From: Streptomyces litmocidini
GTDB lineage: Bacteria > Actinomycetota > Actinomycetes > Streptomycetales > Streptomycetaceae
Assembly: GCF_014649755.1 (NCBI RefSeq)
Contig: NZ_BMTQ01000010.1
Span: 1 to 64,000, forward strand
Length of the DNA stretch: 64,000 nt
Reading direction: 5' to 3'
Shown here: positions 17,109 through 25,786 of the stretch, one piece after another
How the letters are laid out: the number at the start of each line of letters is the position of its first letter
Numbering within the stretch: position 1 is the first letter of the stretch
Program-made: the position numbers and the translations under genes
The notes under the pieces: model-generated
Seen by the model: the letters and a program-made list of their open reading frames with translations, nothing else
Told to the model about the DNA's origin: nothing
The model's database searches: none

Positions 17109-17795
17109 ATGAGAGCCGTGGTGAAGCACCGGACCGTGGGCGAAGTGATGACCAGCGAAGTGGTCCAGGCGCGCCCGGACACCCCGTTCGAAGAGCTGGC
17201 CCGCCTGCTCACGTCCCACCGCATCAGCGGTCTGCCGGTGGTGGACGACGACGACAAGGTCATGGGCGTGGTCTCCCGGACCGACCTGACCCGGCGACAG
17301 GCGACTCGCGGCCGGTCCGGATCCGGCCGCGGCCGCGTGCTCCGGGCCCTGGGGCGGGTCGGCCGCGTTCACCCCGGCGTCACGCTCCCCCTGACGGCCG
17401 GCGGGCTGATGTCGAGCCCCGCGGTCACCGTGCATCCCGAACAGCGCGTGGTCGACGCGGCACGCATCATGGAACGCCGCCGCATCGGCCGGCTGCCCGT
17501 GGTGGACGAGGAAGACCGTCTCATCGGCATCACCACACGCCGCGACCTCTTGCGCGTCTTCCTGCGCACCGACGAGGAGGTCCGCGAGGACGTGGCCGGC
17601 GCCGCCTGCCTCCACAGTCCCGCCCACGGCGCCGGCGAACTCCGCATCGACGTCCGGGACGGGATCGTCACCATCGAGGGCGCCGCCGGGCCGGAGATCG
17701 ACACCACGGCGCTGATCCGGGCCGCGTGGCGGGTCGACGGCGTCGTCGGCGTGGTCAGCTCCGACGCGGGGGTGGAGCCCGCGGTGGATCCGTGA
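17109..17795 (+). CDS. CBS-pair protein with C-terminal BON domain
   Basis: The 228-residue protein has one CBS motif at about 8-58 (VGEVMTSEVVQARPDTPFE, SGLPVVDDDDKVMGVVSRTDL), an arginine-rich linker, a second CBS motif at 95-150 (LMSSPAVTVHPEQRVVDAA, GRLPVVDEEDRLIGI) and a C-terminal BON-like domain (160-220). CBS pairs bind adenosyl ligands and sense energy state; small CBS proteins are also members of the mycobacterial DosR regulon. ATG 17109 has GGAG almost adjacent, so GTG 17118 is an equally likely start and would remove three residues. I found no operator-like palindrome close upstream. It converges with the phosphoketolase gene. Confidence 0.88.
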   Translation: MRAVVKHRTVGEVMTSEVVQARPDTPFEELARLLTSHRISGLPVVDDDDKVMGVVSRTDLTRRQATRGRSGSGRGRVLRALGRVGRVHPGVTLPLTAGGLMSSPAVTVHPEQRVVDAARIMERRRIGRLPVVDEEDRLIGITTRRDLLRVFLRTDEEVREDVAGAACLHSPAHGAGELRIDVRDGIVTIEGAAGPEIDTTALIRAAWRVDGVVGVVSSDAGVEPAVDP

Positions 17796-17799
17796 CGAC

Positions 17800-17950
17800 C
17801 GGCTGGTCGCCCGCGCACGCGTACCGGACCGGCAGGATCACCTCCCGGCCGGTACGAGGTGCCCGGAACGCCAGGACACGCGGGCCAGGAAGCGGCCCGT
17901 GCCGGCGCGCGAGGAGGACGGCCGGCACCAGGCCGTCCGCCAGAGCGTGC
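17800..17950 (-). pseudogene. possible remnant of a deazaflavin-dependent nitroreductase-like protein
   Basis: On the minus strand, GPRVLAFRAPRTGREVILPV followed by RYACAGDQPVV resembles the strand pair of small deazaflavin/nitroreductase-fold proteins, which usually read LLLLTTTGRRSGR...PVGYVRDGD..VV. No start, no ribosome site and no normal C-terminus are present. The match is short and I hold it loosely; the gap between the CBS and phosphoketolase stops may simply be non-coding. Confidence 0.22.
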
Positions 17951-18047
17951 GGCGGGCTCCGTTCCCGACCCCGACCGGTCCCGCGGATCGGGCGAAACCG
18001 CGCCGGGGCGCTGCGACGGCCTGTCCGATCCGCCGGGAGGGGTGGGC

Positions 18048-20447
18048 TCATGCCGGGTGCCGGTCGTCGCTCCAGGTCCAGTCGGTGACTTCGGGCATGT
18101 CGGTGCCGTGTTCGCGGATCCACGAGTGGTGACGGGCGCGGGCGTCCGCCATGGCCTGACGCACGCCCACGGCTCGTACGCCGAGCCCCGGCACGCGGTC
18201 GATCACGTCCATCACGAGGCGGTAGCGGTCGAGGTCGTTGCGCACGACCATGTCGAAGGGGGTCGTGGTGGTGCCCCTCTCCTTGTAGCCGCGCACGTGC
18301 AGGTGGGGGTGGCCGGTGCGGCGGTAGGCCAGACGGTGCACGAGCCAGGGGTAGCCGTGGTAGGCGAAGATCACCGGCTTGTCGCGGGTGAACAGGGCGT
18401 CGTACTCCGGGTCGGTCATGCCGTGCGGGTGTTCCTCGTGGGGCATGAGCCTGGTCATGTCGACGACGTTCACCACGCGTACGGCGAGCTGGGGCAGATG
18501 GTGCCGCAGGAGCCCGGCCGCCGCGAGGATCTCCTGGGTGGGTACGTCGCCGGCGCAGGCGAGGACGACGTCCGGGTCGCGGCTCCCGTCCTCGGTGCCC
18601 GCCCATTCCCACGCTCCGGCCCCGCGGGCGCAGTGCACGCGGGCCTCTTCCGAGGAGAGCCAGTCGAAGCACGGCTGCTTGCCGGCGACGATCACGTTCA
18701 CGGAGTCGCGGCTGCGCAGCGCGTGGTCGGCGACGGACAGCAGGGTGTTGGTGTCCGGCGGCAAGTAGACGCGGACGACCTCGGGGCTCTTGTTCAGGAC
18801 GTGGTCGACGAAGCCGGGGTCCTGGTGGGAGAAGCCGTTGTGGTCCTGCCGCCACACATGGGAGGTGAGCAGGTAGTTGAGGGAGGCGACAGGTGCGCGC
18901 CAGTGCAGGGCGCGGGAGGTCCTGAGCCACTTGATGTGCTGGTTGACCATGGAGTCGACGATGTGGACGAAGGCTTCGTAGCAGGAGAACAGCCCGTGCC
19001 GGCCGGTCAGCAGATAGCCCTCCAGCCAGCCCTGACAGGTGTGCTCGGAGAGGATCTCCATGACCCGGCCGTGCCGGTCGAGGTGCTCATCCGTGTCCAG
19101 GACCGGGGACTGCCATGCCTTGCCGCTCGCTTCGTACACGGCCTGGAGGCGGTTGGAGGCGGTCTCGTCGGGGCCGACGAGGCGGAAGTCGCGGCGTTCG
19201 CCGGTGCGCGCCATGACGCTCTCCAGGAACTGTCCGAGCACCCCGGTCGGCTCGTGGCGGGTCGCGCCGGGCCGGTCCACGGGCACGGCGAAGCGTTCGA
19301 GGGGCGGCAGGGGCAGGTCCCGCAGCAGCAGGCCGCCGTTGGCGTGCCGGGTCGCGCCGAGCCTCCGTTCGCCCTCCGGCACGCATTCCAGCACCTGTGG
19401 GCTCGGCCGGCCGGCCTCGTCGAAGAGCTCCTCGGGACGGTACGAGCGCAGCCACGCCTCCAGCTGGGCCCGGTGTCCGTCGTCGTCGCGGACGTGCGTC
19501 AGGGGCACCTGGTGGGAGCGCCAGGTGCCCTCGACGGGCAGGCCGTCGACCTCGGCGGGGCCGGTCCAGCCCTTCGGCGTGCGCAGGACGATCACCGGCC
19601 AGCGCGGCCGTTCGGCGGGAGCTCCGGCACGGGCTTGCCGCTGGATGTGCCGGATGCGGTCGAGGGCCGTGTCCATCGCGGCGGCCATGGCCCGGTGGAC
19701 CTGGTGCGGGTCGTCACCCGTGACGTGCAGCGGGTCGTGGCCGTAGCCGCGCAGCAGCTCGTCGAGCTCCGTCTCCGGCAGCCGCGCGAGCACGGTGGGG
19801 TTCGCGATCTTGTATCCGTTGAGGTGGAGGACGGGCAGGACCGCTCCGTCGTGGACGGGATCGAGGAACTTGTTGGAGTGCCAGGAGGCGGCGAGCGGGC
19901 CCGTCTCCGCCTCGCCGTCGCCGATGACGCACGCCACCAGCAGGTCCGGGTTGTCCAGGGCCGCGCCGTAGGCGTGCGACAAGGAGTAGCCCAGTTCGCC
20001 GCCCTCATGGATCGAGCCGGGGGTTTCGGGCGCCACATGACTCGGCACCCCGCCGGGGAAGGAGAACTGCCGGAACAACCGGGCCATGCCCTCCTCGTCC
20101 CGGCTCACGTCCGGGTAGGTCTCGCTGTAGCTGCCCTCCAGCCAGGAGTTGGCGAGGACGGCCGGCCCGCCGTGTCCGGGACCCCAGACGCACAGCGCGT
20201 CGACGCCGTGCCGCTTGATGACCCGGTTGAGATGGGTGTGCACGAGGTTGAGGCCCGGGGAGGTGCCCCAGTGGCCGAGCAGCCGCGGCTTGAGGTGCGC
20301 CGGTTCCAGCGGCTTCTTCAGCAGCGGATTGTCCATCAGGTAGATCTGGCCCGCCGACAGGTAGTTGGCGGCCCTCCAATGCGCGTCGAGCGCACTGAGC
20401 TCCTCGTCGGTCAGCGGTACGCCGTCCGGACTCTCGTCCTTTCGCAT
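18048..20447 (-). CDS. xfp: phosphoketolase (xylulose-5-P/fructose-6-P)
   Basis: The 799-residue thiamine-diphosphate enzyme splits xylulose-5-phosphate and/or fructose-6-phosphate to acetyl phosphate. Family markers include LSAGQIYLMDNPLL, LLGHWGTSPGLN, the ThDP site GDGEAETGPLA, HLNGYKIANPT and QDHNGFSHQDPGF. Length is normal. ATG 20447 follows GGAGGA; a longer upstream frame is intergenic. Acetyl phosphate can be turned into ATP by acetate kinase, giving an oxygen-independent energy route that fits the island. It lies alone, convergent with the CBS gene. Candidate operators lie upstream but farther (over 200 bases) than in the other genes. Confidence 0.94.
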   Translation of the reverse strand: MRKDESPDGVPLTDEELSALDAHWRAANYLSAGQIYLMDNPLLKKPLEPAHLKPRLLGHWGTSPGLNLVHTHLNRVIKRHGVDALCVWGPGHGGPAVLANSWLEGSYSETYPDVSRDEEGMARLFRQFSFPGGVPSHVAPETPGSIHEGGELGYSLSHAYGAALDNPDLLVACVIGDGEAETGPLAASWHSNKFLDPVHDGAVLPVLHLNGYKIANPTVLARLPETELDELLRGYGHDPLHVTGDDPHQVHRAMAAAMDTALDRIRHIQRQARAGAPAERPRWPVIVLRTPKGWTGPAEVDGLPVEGTWRSHQVPLTHVRDDDGHRAQLEAWLRSYRPEELFDEAGRPSPQVLECVPEGERRLGATRHANGGLLLRDLPLPPLERFAVPVDRPGATRHEPTGVLGQFLESVMARTGERRDFRLVGPDETASNRLQAVYEASGKAWQSPVLDTDEHLDRHGRVMEILSEHTCQGWLEGYLLTGRHGLFSCYEAFVHIVDSMVNQHIKWLRTSRALHWRAPVASLNYLLTSHVWRQDHNGFSHQDPGFVDHVLNKSPEVVRVYLPPDTNTLLSVADHALRSRDSVNVIVAGKQPCFDWLSSEEARVHCARGAGAWEWAGTEDGSRDPDVVLACAGDVPTQEILAAAGLLRHHLPQLAVRVVNVVDMTRLMPHEEHPHGMTDPEYDALFTRDKPVIFAYHGYPWLVHRLAYRRTGHPHLHVRGYKERGTTTTPFDMVVRNDLDRYRLVMDVIDRVPGLGVRAVGVRQAMADARARHHSWIREHGTDMPEVTDWTWSDDRHPA

Positions 20448-20659
20448 GCTTCCTCCGTCGTGTGGGGTCCCGGGCGCGGGGCCGGCCGGTCGAAGCGTGC
20501 GACGCCCCGCGTCGCGGGGATCGAACCGCCTCGGCCGCCCGGGGCCCGGGGCTTCCCGCGATTCCGCGGGTCCCGGGCCCTGGGGTCTGGGGCCTGGGTC
20601 CCATGGTCGTAAGTGCACCCGTCGCCCAAGACGCTGACACAGCAGAAGCGTCGCGATAA

Positions 20660-20820
20660 GGGCCGGATGGACCACTTCCGCAGCCCGCCCTCGCGCCGAC
20701 CCGGCAGACCACGGGCCACGCGCCTCCCTGCTCCGTGCTCGTCCCCGGGCCGTGGGCCGAACGGCCTTTCCGGACGCCCGTACGTCCCTGATGGACAGGC
20801 ACTGCGGGGACCGGTCGCCC
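20660..20820. promoter_or_regulatory. OsdR/DevR-like operators in phosphoketolase upstream region
   Basis: Three matches lie in the gap: GGGCCGGATGGACC (20660-20673), GGGCCGAACGGCCT (20754-20767) and the weaker GGGACCGGTCGCCC (20807-20820). The first two are as good as the sites near hmp and the universal stress gene. They are 213-373 bases from the phosphoketolase start, so a long leader or a lost gene to the right are both possible. The gap 20448-20949 has no intact gene. Confidence 0.45.
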
Positions 20821-20949
20821 CGGGGCGGCCCGGACGGCTCTGCCGGGAGCGGTCGGCGCCGGACAGGCCGAGAGCGGCAGAGGAGGAGTTCCCACGAGCG
20901 GTCTCGAAACCGGCCGGGCAGTCGACGTCCAGGTCCGCAGCCGGGGGCG

Positions 20950-21270
20950 GGCGCCAAGAACCTGCAGATCGAGAACAACACCTTCGACGGCTCCTGGAAC
21001 ACGGGGAAGGGCGGCAACGGCCACCTGCGCGGCTCACGCGTCCGGGACTCCCTCGACTCCCTCTACGCCTTCAACACCACCCGTAACCTCCGCCACTTCA
21101 CCTTCCGGTCGCCGTCCCCGGGCACCTTCCAGTCGTCGTCCTCGGGCAACAAAGCGGTCAAGTGGTCAGGATCCAGCGGTCCCCAGAACACCTTCTCCCA
21201 CGACGTCCTGTCCAAACAGACCGCGGCGTCCGGCCCCCACGTCCCTTGTCGGCCCGGTTACGAAACCAGC
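20950..21270 (+). pseudogene. C-terminal fragment of an exported parallel beta-helix protein
   Basis: The plus-strand frame reads GAKNLQIENNTFDGSWNTGK, then GNGHLRGSRVRDSL, TTRNLRHFTFRS, KAVKWSGSSGPQNTF and SKQT. The N-x-T-F and RHFTF pattern with a WSGSSGP ending is characteristic of large secreted Streptomyces beta-helix proteins. There is no start, signal peptide or ribosome site, the central repeats are missing, and the frame then runs on without homology. It is a remnant left beside the phosphoketolase promoter region. Confidence 0.5.
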
Positions 21271-21496
21271 ACGGGAGCCAGCACGGCGGCGTCAGAACAC
21301 CCCGGTCGGTGCAACACGGGCAGGCGCTTGTCCGGCCGCTCCACCGGGGTCAGCGAGGCCGCGGAGCAGGGTCATGGCGGCCGGGCGCATGCAGGAGCGC
21401 CGAACTATGGTGTCCCACCACATACGCCCCTGACCTGCGCCTTCCTACGGTATGGCGACACCGAAACGTCCCCGTACCTGCCTGGAAGTGGTGCAC

Positions 21497-22864
21497 ATGG
21501 CCGCCGCAACAACCGCTCCCACACCCCCCGGTTCCCTCAAGCGCATCGTCGCCGCGAGTCTCATCGGCACCACCATCGAGTGGTACGACTTCTTCCTCTA
21601 CGGGTCGGCCGCCGCGCTGGTGTTCAACAAGCTGTTCTTCCCCGAGTCCGATCCGCTGGTCGGGACGCTGCTGTCGTTCCTGACCTACGCGGTCGGGTTC
21701 GCCGCGCGACCGCTCGGCGCGCTCGTCTTCGGGCATTACGGGGACCGGCTCGGGCGGAAGAAGCTGCTGGTCCTGAGCCTGCTCATGATGGGCGGGGCGA
21801 CGTTCGCGATCGGGCTGCTGCCGACGCACGCGGCCGTCGGATCCGCCGCTCCGGTGCTGCTCACCGTGCTGCGGCTGGTCCAGGGCTTCGCGCTCGGTGG
21901 TGAGTGGGGCGGGGCCGTCCTGCTCGTGTCCGAGCACGGCGACGCGAAGCGGCGCGGGTTCTGGGCCTCCTGGCCGCAGACCGGGGCGCCGGCCGGGCAG
22001 TTGCTCGCGACCGGCGTGCTGTCCGCGCTGACCGCGCTGCTCTCGGACGCCGCCTTCGCCTCCTGGGGCTGGCGCGTCCCCTTCCTGCTCTCCGGCGTCC
22101 TGGTGGTCGTCGGCCTGTGGATCCGGCTCTCGGTCGACGAGTCGCCGGTCTTCAAGGCGGCGCTCGCGGCCGCCGAGGAGCGCAAGGAGGTCGCCGGGCA
22201 GGCGGAGAAGATGCCGCTGGTGGCGGTGCTGAAGCACCACTGGCGGGACGTGCTGGTCGCGATGGGCGCCCGCATGGCGGAGAACATCTCGTACTACGTC
22301 ATCACCGCGTTCATCCTCGTGTACGCGACCACGCAGGTCGGCCTGAGCAAGCAGACCGCCCTGAACGCCGTCCTCATCGCCTCCGCCGTCCACTTCGCCG
22401 TCATCCCCGCCTGGGGCGCGCTCTCCGACCGGATCGGCCGCCGCCCGGTCTATCTGATCGGCGCGGTCGGCGTCGGCGCCTGGATGTTCCCGTTCTTCCT
22501 GCTGATCGACCACGGCGGCTTCGGTTCCCTGCTGCTCGCCGTCACGGTCGGCCTGGTCCTGCACGGGGCGATGTACGCGCCGCAGGCGGCCTTCTTCTCC
22601 GAGATGTTCGCGACCCGGATGCGCTACTCCGGCGCCTCCATCGGCGCCCAGTTCTCCTCCGTGGCCGCCGGCGCACCCGCCCCGCTCATCGCGACCGCGC
22701 TCCTCGCCGACTACGGCAGCTCGACGCCGATCGCCCTGTACGTGATCGCCGCCGCGCTGCTCACCGTCGTCGCGATCGCCGCCGCCCGCGAGACCCGCGA
22801 CCGGGACCTCGGCGAGATCGACGACCGCAGCCCCGAGGACGCCCGGGTCCGCGCCGACGTCTGA
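21497..22864 (+). CDS. MHS-family major facilitator transporter
   Basis: The 455-residue protein is a twelve-segment metabolite:H+ symporter of the ProP/ShiA type. It begins with IGTTIEWYDFFLYG in helix 1, has GHYGDRLGRKK in the 2-3 loop, GEWGGAVLLVSE in helix 5 and a second DRIGRRPVY loop. The substrate is probably a carboxylate or betaine but cannot be named. ATG 21497 is 8 bases after GGAAG; GTG 21491 is a close alternative. It converges with a GAF/PucR regulator gene, and a 3-hydroxybutyrate-type dehydrogenase gene follows that, so uptake of hydroxybutyrate or a related acid is a reasonable guess. Confidence 0.9.
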   Translation: MAAATTAPTPPGSLKRIVAASLIGTTIEWYDFFLYGSAAALVFNKLFFPESDPLVGTLLSFLTYAVGFAARPLGALVFGHYGDRLGRKKLLVLSLLMMGGATFAIGLLPTHAAVGSAAPVLLTVLRLVQGFALGGEWGGAVLLVSEHGDAKRRGFWASWPQTGAPAGQLLATGVLSALTALLSDAAFASWGWRVPFLLSGVLVVVGLWIRLSVDESPVFKAALAAAEERKEVAGQAEKMPLVAVLKHHWRDVLVAMGARMAENISYYVITAFILVYATTQVGLSKQTALNAVLIASAVHFAVIPAWGALSDRIGRRPVYLIGAVGVGAWMFPFFLLIDHGGFGSLLLAVTVGLVLHGAMYAPQAAFFSEMFATRMRYSGASIGAQFSSVAAGAPAPLIATALLADYGSSTPIALYVIAAALLTVVAIAAARETRDRDLGEIDDRSPEDARVRADV

Positions 22865-22873
22865 TCCGGGAGG

Positions 22874-22924
22874 ACGGAGGGCCCCGTGTCCCGCTCGATC
22901 CGAGCGGGACACGGGGCCCTCCGT
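22874..22924. terminator. bidirectional hairpin terminator
   Basis: A perfect 24-bp inverted repeat (22874-22897 with 22901-22924) around a 3-base ATC loop lies 9 bases after the transporter stop and 4 bases before the end of the convergent regulator gene. Its strength and position make it the best terminator in the window, serving both directions. Confidence 0.88.
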
Positions 22925-22927
22925 GCG

Positions 22928-24823
22928 TCACGTGCCCGTGACGGCGTCCGACAGGGCGTGCAGGCGCAGGGCGAGCTGGATCTCCAGGGCGCGGGCCGGG
23001 GACTGCCAGTCGGGGCCGAGCAGCCGGCCGACGCGTTCCAGGCGCTGGGCCACCGTGTTGACGTGGACGTGGAGTTCGTCCTTGGTGCGGGCCGGGCTCA
23101 TGCCGCTGGCGAAGTAGGCCTCCAGGGTGCGGACCAGTTCGGTGCCGCGCCGTCGGTCGTACGCGACGACCTGGCCGATCGTCCGGCCCACGAAGCCGTC
23201 GATGTCCCGGCCGTCGGCGAGGAGCAGGCCGAGGAAGCCGAGGTCCTCGGCGGCCGCGCCCTGCCCCGAGCGGTGCAGCAGGACGAGCGCGTCCAGGCAG
23301 CGGCGGGCCTCCTGGTAGGCGACGGCGACCTGGTCCGGTCGGTCGAGAGGCGTCCGTACGGGCGCGGAGGCACCGACGGTGACCGGCTCGCGCAGGGTGC
23401 CGCCGAGGTGCCGGGCGGTCTGCCGGGCGAGGTCGGCGGCGCTCTCCCCCGGGCCGAGCGGCAGCAGCAGGACCGTCCCGCCGTCGCGGGCCGAGGCGAG
23501 CCCGTGCCGGGTGGCGGCCAGGTGCGAGGCGGCCGACCACAGGCGCTGGCGGTCGGCGCTCTCGCGGCCTCCGGCGTCGGCTTCGGAGGCGTCGTCGGTG
23601 GCCCGGTCGATGCGGGCGGCGAGCACGACGTGCGGGGCCTCGGTGTCCGTACGGAGCCGGGCGGCGCGTTCGCGGAGCAGCCGGCGGTCCCGGTCGGGGG
23701 CGTCGAGGAGGTCGTCGAGGAGTTCGCCGCGCACCCGCTGCTCGGCCTCGCCGGCCGAACGGCGGGCGAGCAGCAGCAGGGAGGTGACGAGGGCGGCGCG
23801 CTCCAGCGTGCGCTGGTCGACGGGGTCGAGGTCGGGCTGGCCGTGGAGCACGAGGGCGCCCAGGGTCTCGCCGCCGGCCGACACGGCGGCCACCCAGTCG
23901 TCGCCCTCGCGGACCGCGTGGCCCCCGGCGCGGCGGGCGGAGCCGGCGCCCGCCTCGGTGAACTCGACGGTGCCGCCGAGGACCTCGGAGACGGCGTCGG
24001 CGACGTCGTGGACGCCGCCGCCGTGCAGGACCAGTTCGGAGAGCCGGTCGTGGACCTCGGAGGCCCGCTCGATGACGCCGCTGTGCTCGCGGATGATGTC
24101 GTTGGCCCGCTCCAGCTCGGCGAGGGCCGAGCGGGTCTCGGCGAGCAGGTTGGCGGTGTCGATGGCGACGGCGGCGTGCGCGGCGAAGGAGCCGAGCAGC
24201 GCGACCTGTTCGCGCTCGAAGACCCTGGCCCTGCGGTCGGCGGCGAACAGCACGCCGATGACCTGGCTGCCGAGGCTGAGCGGCACGCCGAGGATGGCGA
24301 CGAGGCCCTCGTCCCGTACCGCCGCGTCGATGGTGCGCGTGTGCTGGAAGCGCGGGTCCTCGAAGTAGTCCTCGGTGACGTACGGGCGGGCGGTCTGGGC
24401 GACGAGGCCGCCGAGCCCCTCGCCCATGCCGAGGCGCACCTGCTGGAACCGGGCGGAGACCGAGCCCTCGGTGACCCGCATGTACGTGTCGCCGGCGGCC
24501 GGGTCGTTGAGGCTGAGGTAGGCGACCTCGGTGCCGAGGAGCGAGCGGGCGCGCTGGACGATGGCGCGCAGCACCGCGTCGAGGTCGCGGAGTCCCGCGA
24601 GGTCGTGGGCGGTGGCGAAGAGCGCGGAGAGCTCCGCCTCGCGGCGCCGCCGCCCCTCCAGCTCGGCCCGGACCCGCAGCGCGAGCTGCTTGGCCTCCTC
24701 GAGCCCGGCCAGCTCCTCGGGGCCCGCGCCGCTCGCGCGGGCGAGCAGCACGGGCCGGTCGTAGGCCTCCGTCCCTGCTCCCCGGGCAAGGAGTTCCAGG
24801 TAGGAGACGTGTTCGTGGGACAT
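22928..24823 (-). CDS. GAF-domain PucR/CdaR-type transcription regulator
   Basis: The 631-residue regulator has a coiled segment (about 20-65), a GAF domain (70-215, with LGVPLSLGSQVIGVLFAADR), a helical stretch with a second degenerate GAF-like region (240-350), a CdaR GGDEF-like region (400-520) and a C-terminal PucR helix-turn-helix (570-631) containing YFASGMSPARTKDELHVHVNTV. Such proteins activate catabolic genes when an effector binds. ATG 24823 lacks a strong ribosome site; GTG 24829 is possible. The adjacent dehydrogenase (minus, 68 bases upstream) and the convergent transporter are the probable targets. Confidence 0.85.
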   Translation of the reverse strand: MSHEHVSYLELLARGAGTEAYDRPVLLARASGAGPEELAGLEEAKQLALRVRAELEGRRRREAELSALFATAHDLAGLRDLDAVLRAIVQRARSLLGTEVAYLSLNDPAAGDTYMRVTEGSVSARFQQVRLGMGEGLGGLVAQTARPYVTEDYFEDPRFQHTRTIDAAVRDEGLVAILGVPLSLGSQVIGVLFAADRRARVFEREQVALLGSFAAHAAVAIDTANLLAETRSALAELERANDIIREHSGVIERASEVHDRLSELVLHGGGVHDVADAVSEVLGGTVEFTEAGAGSARRAGGHAVREGDDWVAAVSAGGETLGALVLHGQPDLDPVDQRTLERAALVTSLLLLARRSAGEAEQRVRGELLDDLLDAPDRDRRLLRERAARLRTDTEAPHVVLAARIDRATDDASEADAGGRESADRQRLWSAASHLAATRHGLASARDGGTVLLLPLGPGESAADLARQTARHLGGTLREPVTVGASAPVRTPLDRPDQVAVAYQEARRCLDALVLLHRSGQGAAAEDLGFLGLLLADGRDIDGFVGRTIGQVVAYDRRRGTELVRTLEAYFASGMSPARTKDELHVHVNTVAQRLERVGRLLGPDWQSPARALEIQLALRLHALSDAVTGT

Positions 24824-24891
24824 GGACACAGGGATACCTGCCGTACGTGTGGTCGCACCACCCCTGTGGACGAGCTTCACGGGGGACCGTC

Positions 24892-25731
24892 TCAGTGGGC
24901 GGTCCAGCCGCCGTCGAGGGTGAGGGAGGTGCCGGTGATGAAGGAGGCCTGCGGGGTGCAGAGGTAGAGGACGGCCTCGGCGACCTCCTCCGGTTCGATG
25001 AGCCGCTTGAGCGCCGAGTCCTTGAGGAGGACGTCGGCGAGGACGCGCTCCGGCGGGATGCCGTGGGCGGCGGCCTGGTCGGCGATCTGCCGTTCGACGA
25101 GCGGGGTGCGGACGTAGCCGGGGTTGACGCAGTTGGAGGTGACCCCGTGCGGGGCTCCTTCGAGGGCGGCGGTCTTGGAGAGGCCCTCCAGACCGTGTTT
25201 GGCGGCCACATAGGCGGACTTGAAGGCGGAGGCGCGCAGTCCGTGGACGGAGGAGAGGTTCACGATCCGCCCCCACCCCTGGCCGTACATGTGGGGCAGG
25301 GCGCCCCGGATGAGCCGGAAGGGCGCCTCCAGCATCACGGTGAGCACGGTGTGGAAGACGTCCGGCGGGAACTCCTCGATGGGACGGACCAGCTGGATCC
25401 CGGCGTTGTTGACGAGGATGTCGGTGCCGGCGGCCACCGCCTCCGCGGCGTCCAGGTCGGTCAGGTCGAGGAGTCGCGGTTCGAGGTCGCCGGGGAGGGC
25501 GCCGGCCTCCTCGGCCAGGGTCTCCAGGCCCTCGGCGGCCCGGTCGACGGCTCTGACCCGGGCGCCGGCGGCGGCGAGCCGCAGCGCGCAGGCGCGCCCG
25601 ATGCCGCCGGCCGCGCCGGTGACGAGCGCGGTGCGGCCGGTGAGGTCGAGGGCGAGCCCCGCGGCGCGGGGCAGGGGCGAGGCGACGTCGGCACCGGGCT
25701 CGGTGCCGGAGACGGTGATGGGGGCGCTCAT
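24892..25731 (-). CDS. 3-hydroxybutyrate dehydrogenase-type SDR
   Basis: The 279-residue short-chain dehydrogenase has the NAD-binding motif TGAAGGIGRA (about 40-50), NNAGIQ, catalytic Ser in NLSSVHGL and YVAAKHG with the Tyr-Lys pair. The phrases VHGLRASAFKSAYVAAKHGL and NCVNPGYVRTPLVERQIADQ match D-3-hydroxybutyrate dehydrogenases, which oxidise 3-hydroxybutyrate to acetoacetate. The N-terminal 30 residues are an extra low-complexity extension. ATG 25731 is preferred; a start further up at 25764 would add 11 arginine-containing residues. It probably shares control with the GAF/PucR regulator downstream. Confidence 0.82.
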   Translation of the reverse strand: MSAPITVSGTEPGADVASPLPRAAGLALDLTGRTALVTGAAGGIGRACALRLAAAGARVRAVDRAAEGLETLAEEAGALPGDLEPRLLDLTDLDAAEAVAAGTDILVNNAGIQLVRPIEEFPPDVFHTVLTVMLEAPFRLIRGALPHMYGQGWGRIVNLSSVHGLRASAFKSAYVAAKHGLEGLSKTAALEGAPHGVTSNCVNPGYVRTPLVERQIADQAAAHGIPPERVLADVLLKDSALKRLIEPEEVAEAVLYLCTPQASFITGTSLTLDGGWTAH

Positions 25732-25786
25732 GCTCCGCACCCTATGAACGGGCCCCTCCCCCACCGATGTGCGCCGGGCCCATAGT

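Noticed and set aside
17859..20612. Plus-strand open frame of about 900 codons across phosphoketolase
   Set aside because: Antisense shadow of an intact phosphoketolase; composition is Val/Gly/His-rich without any recognisable motif.
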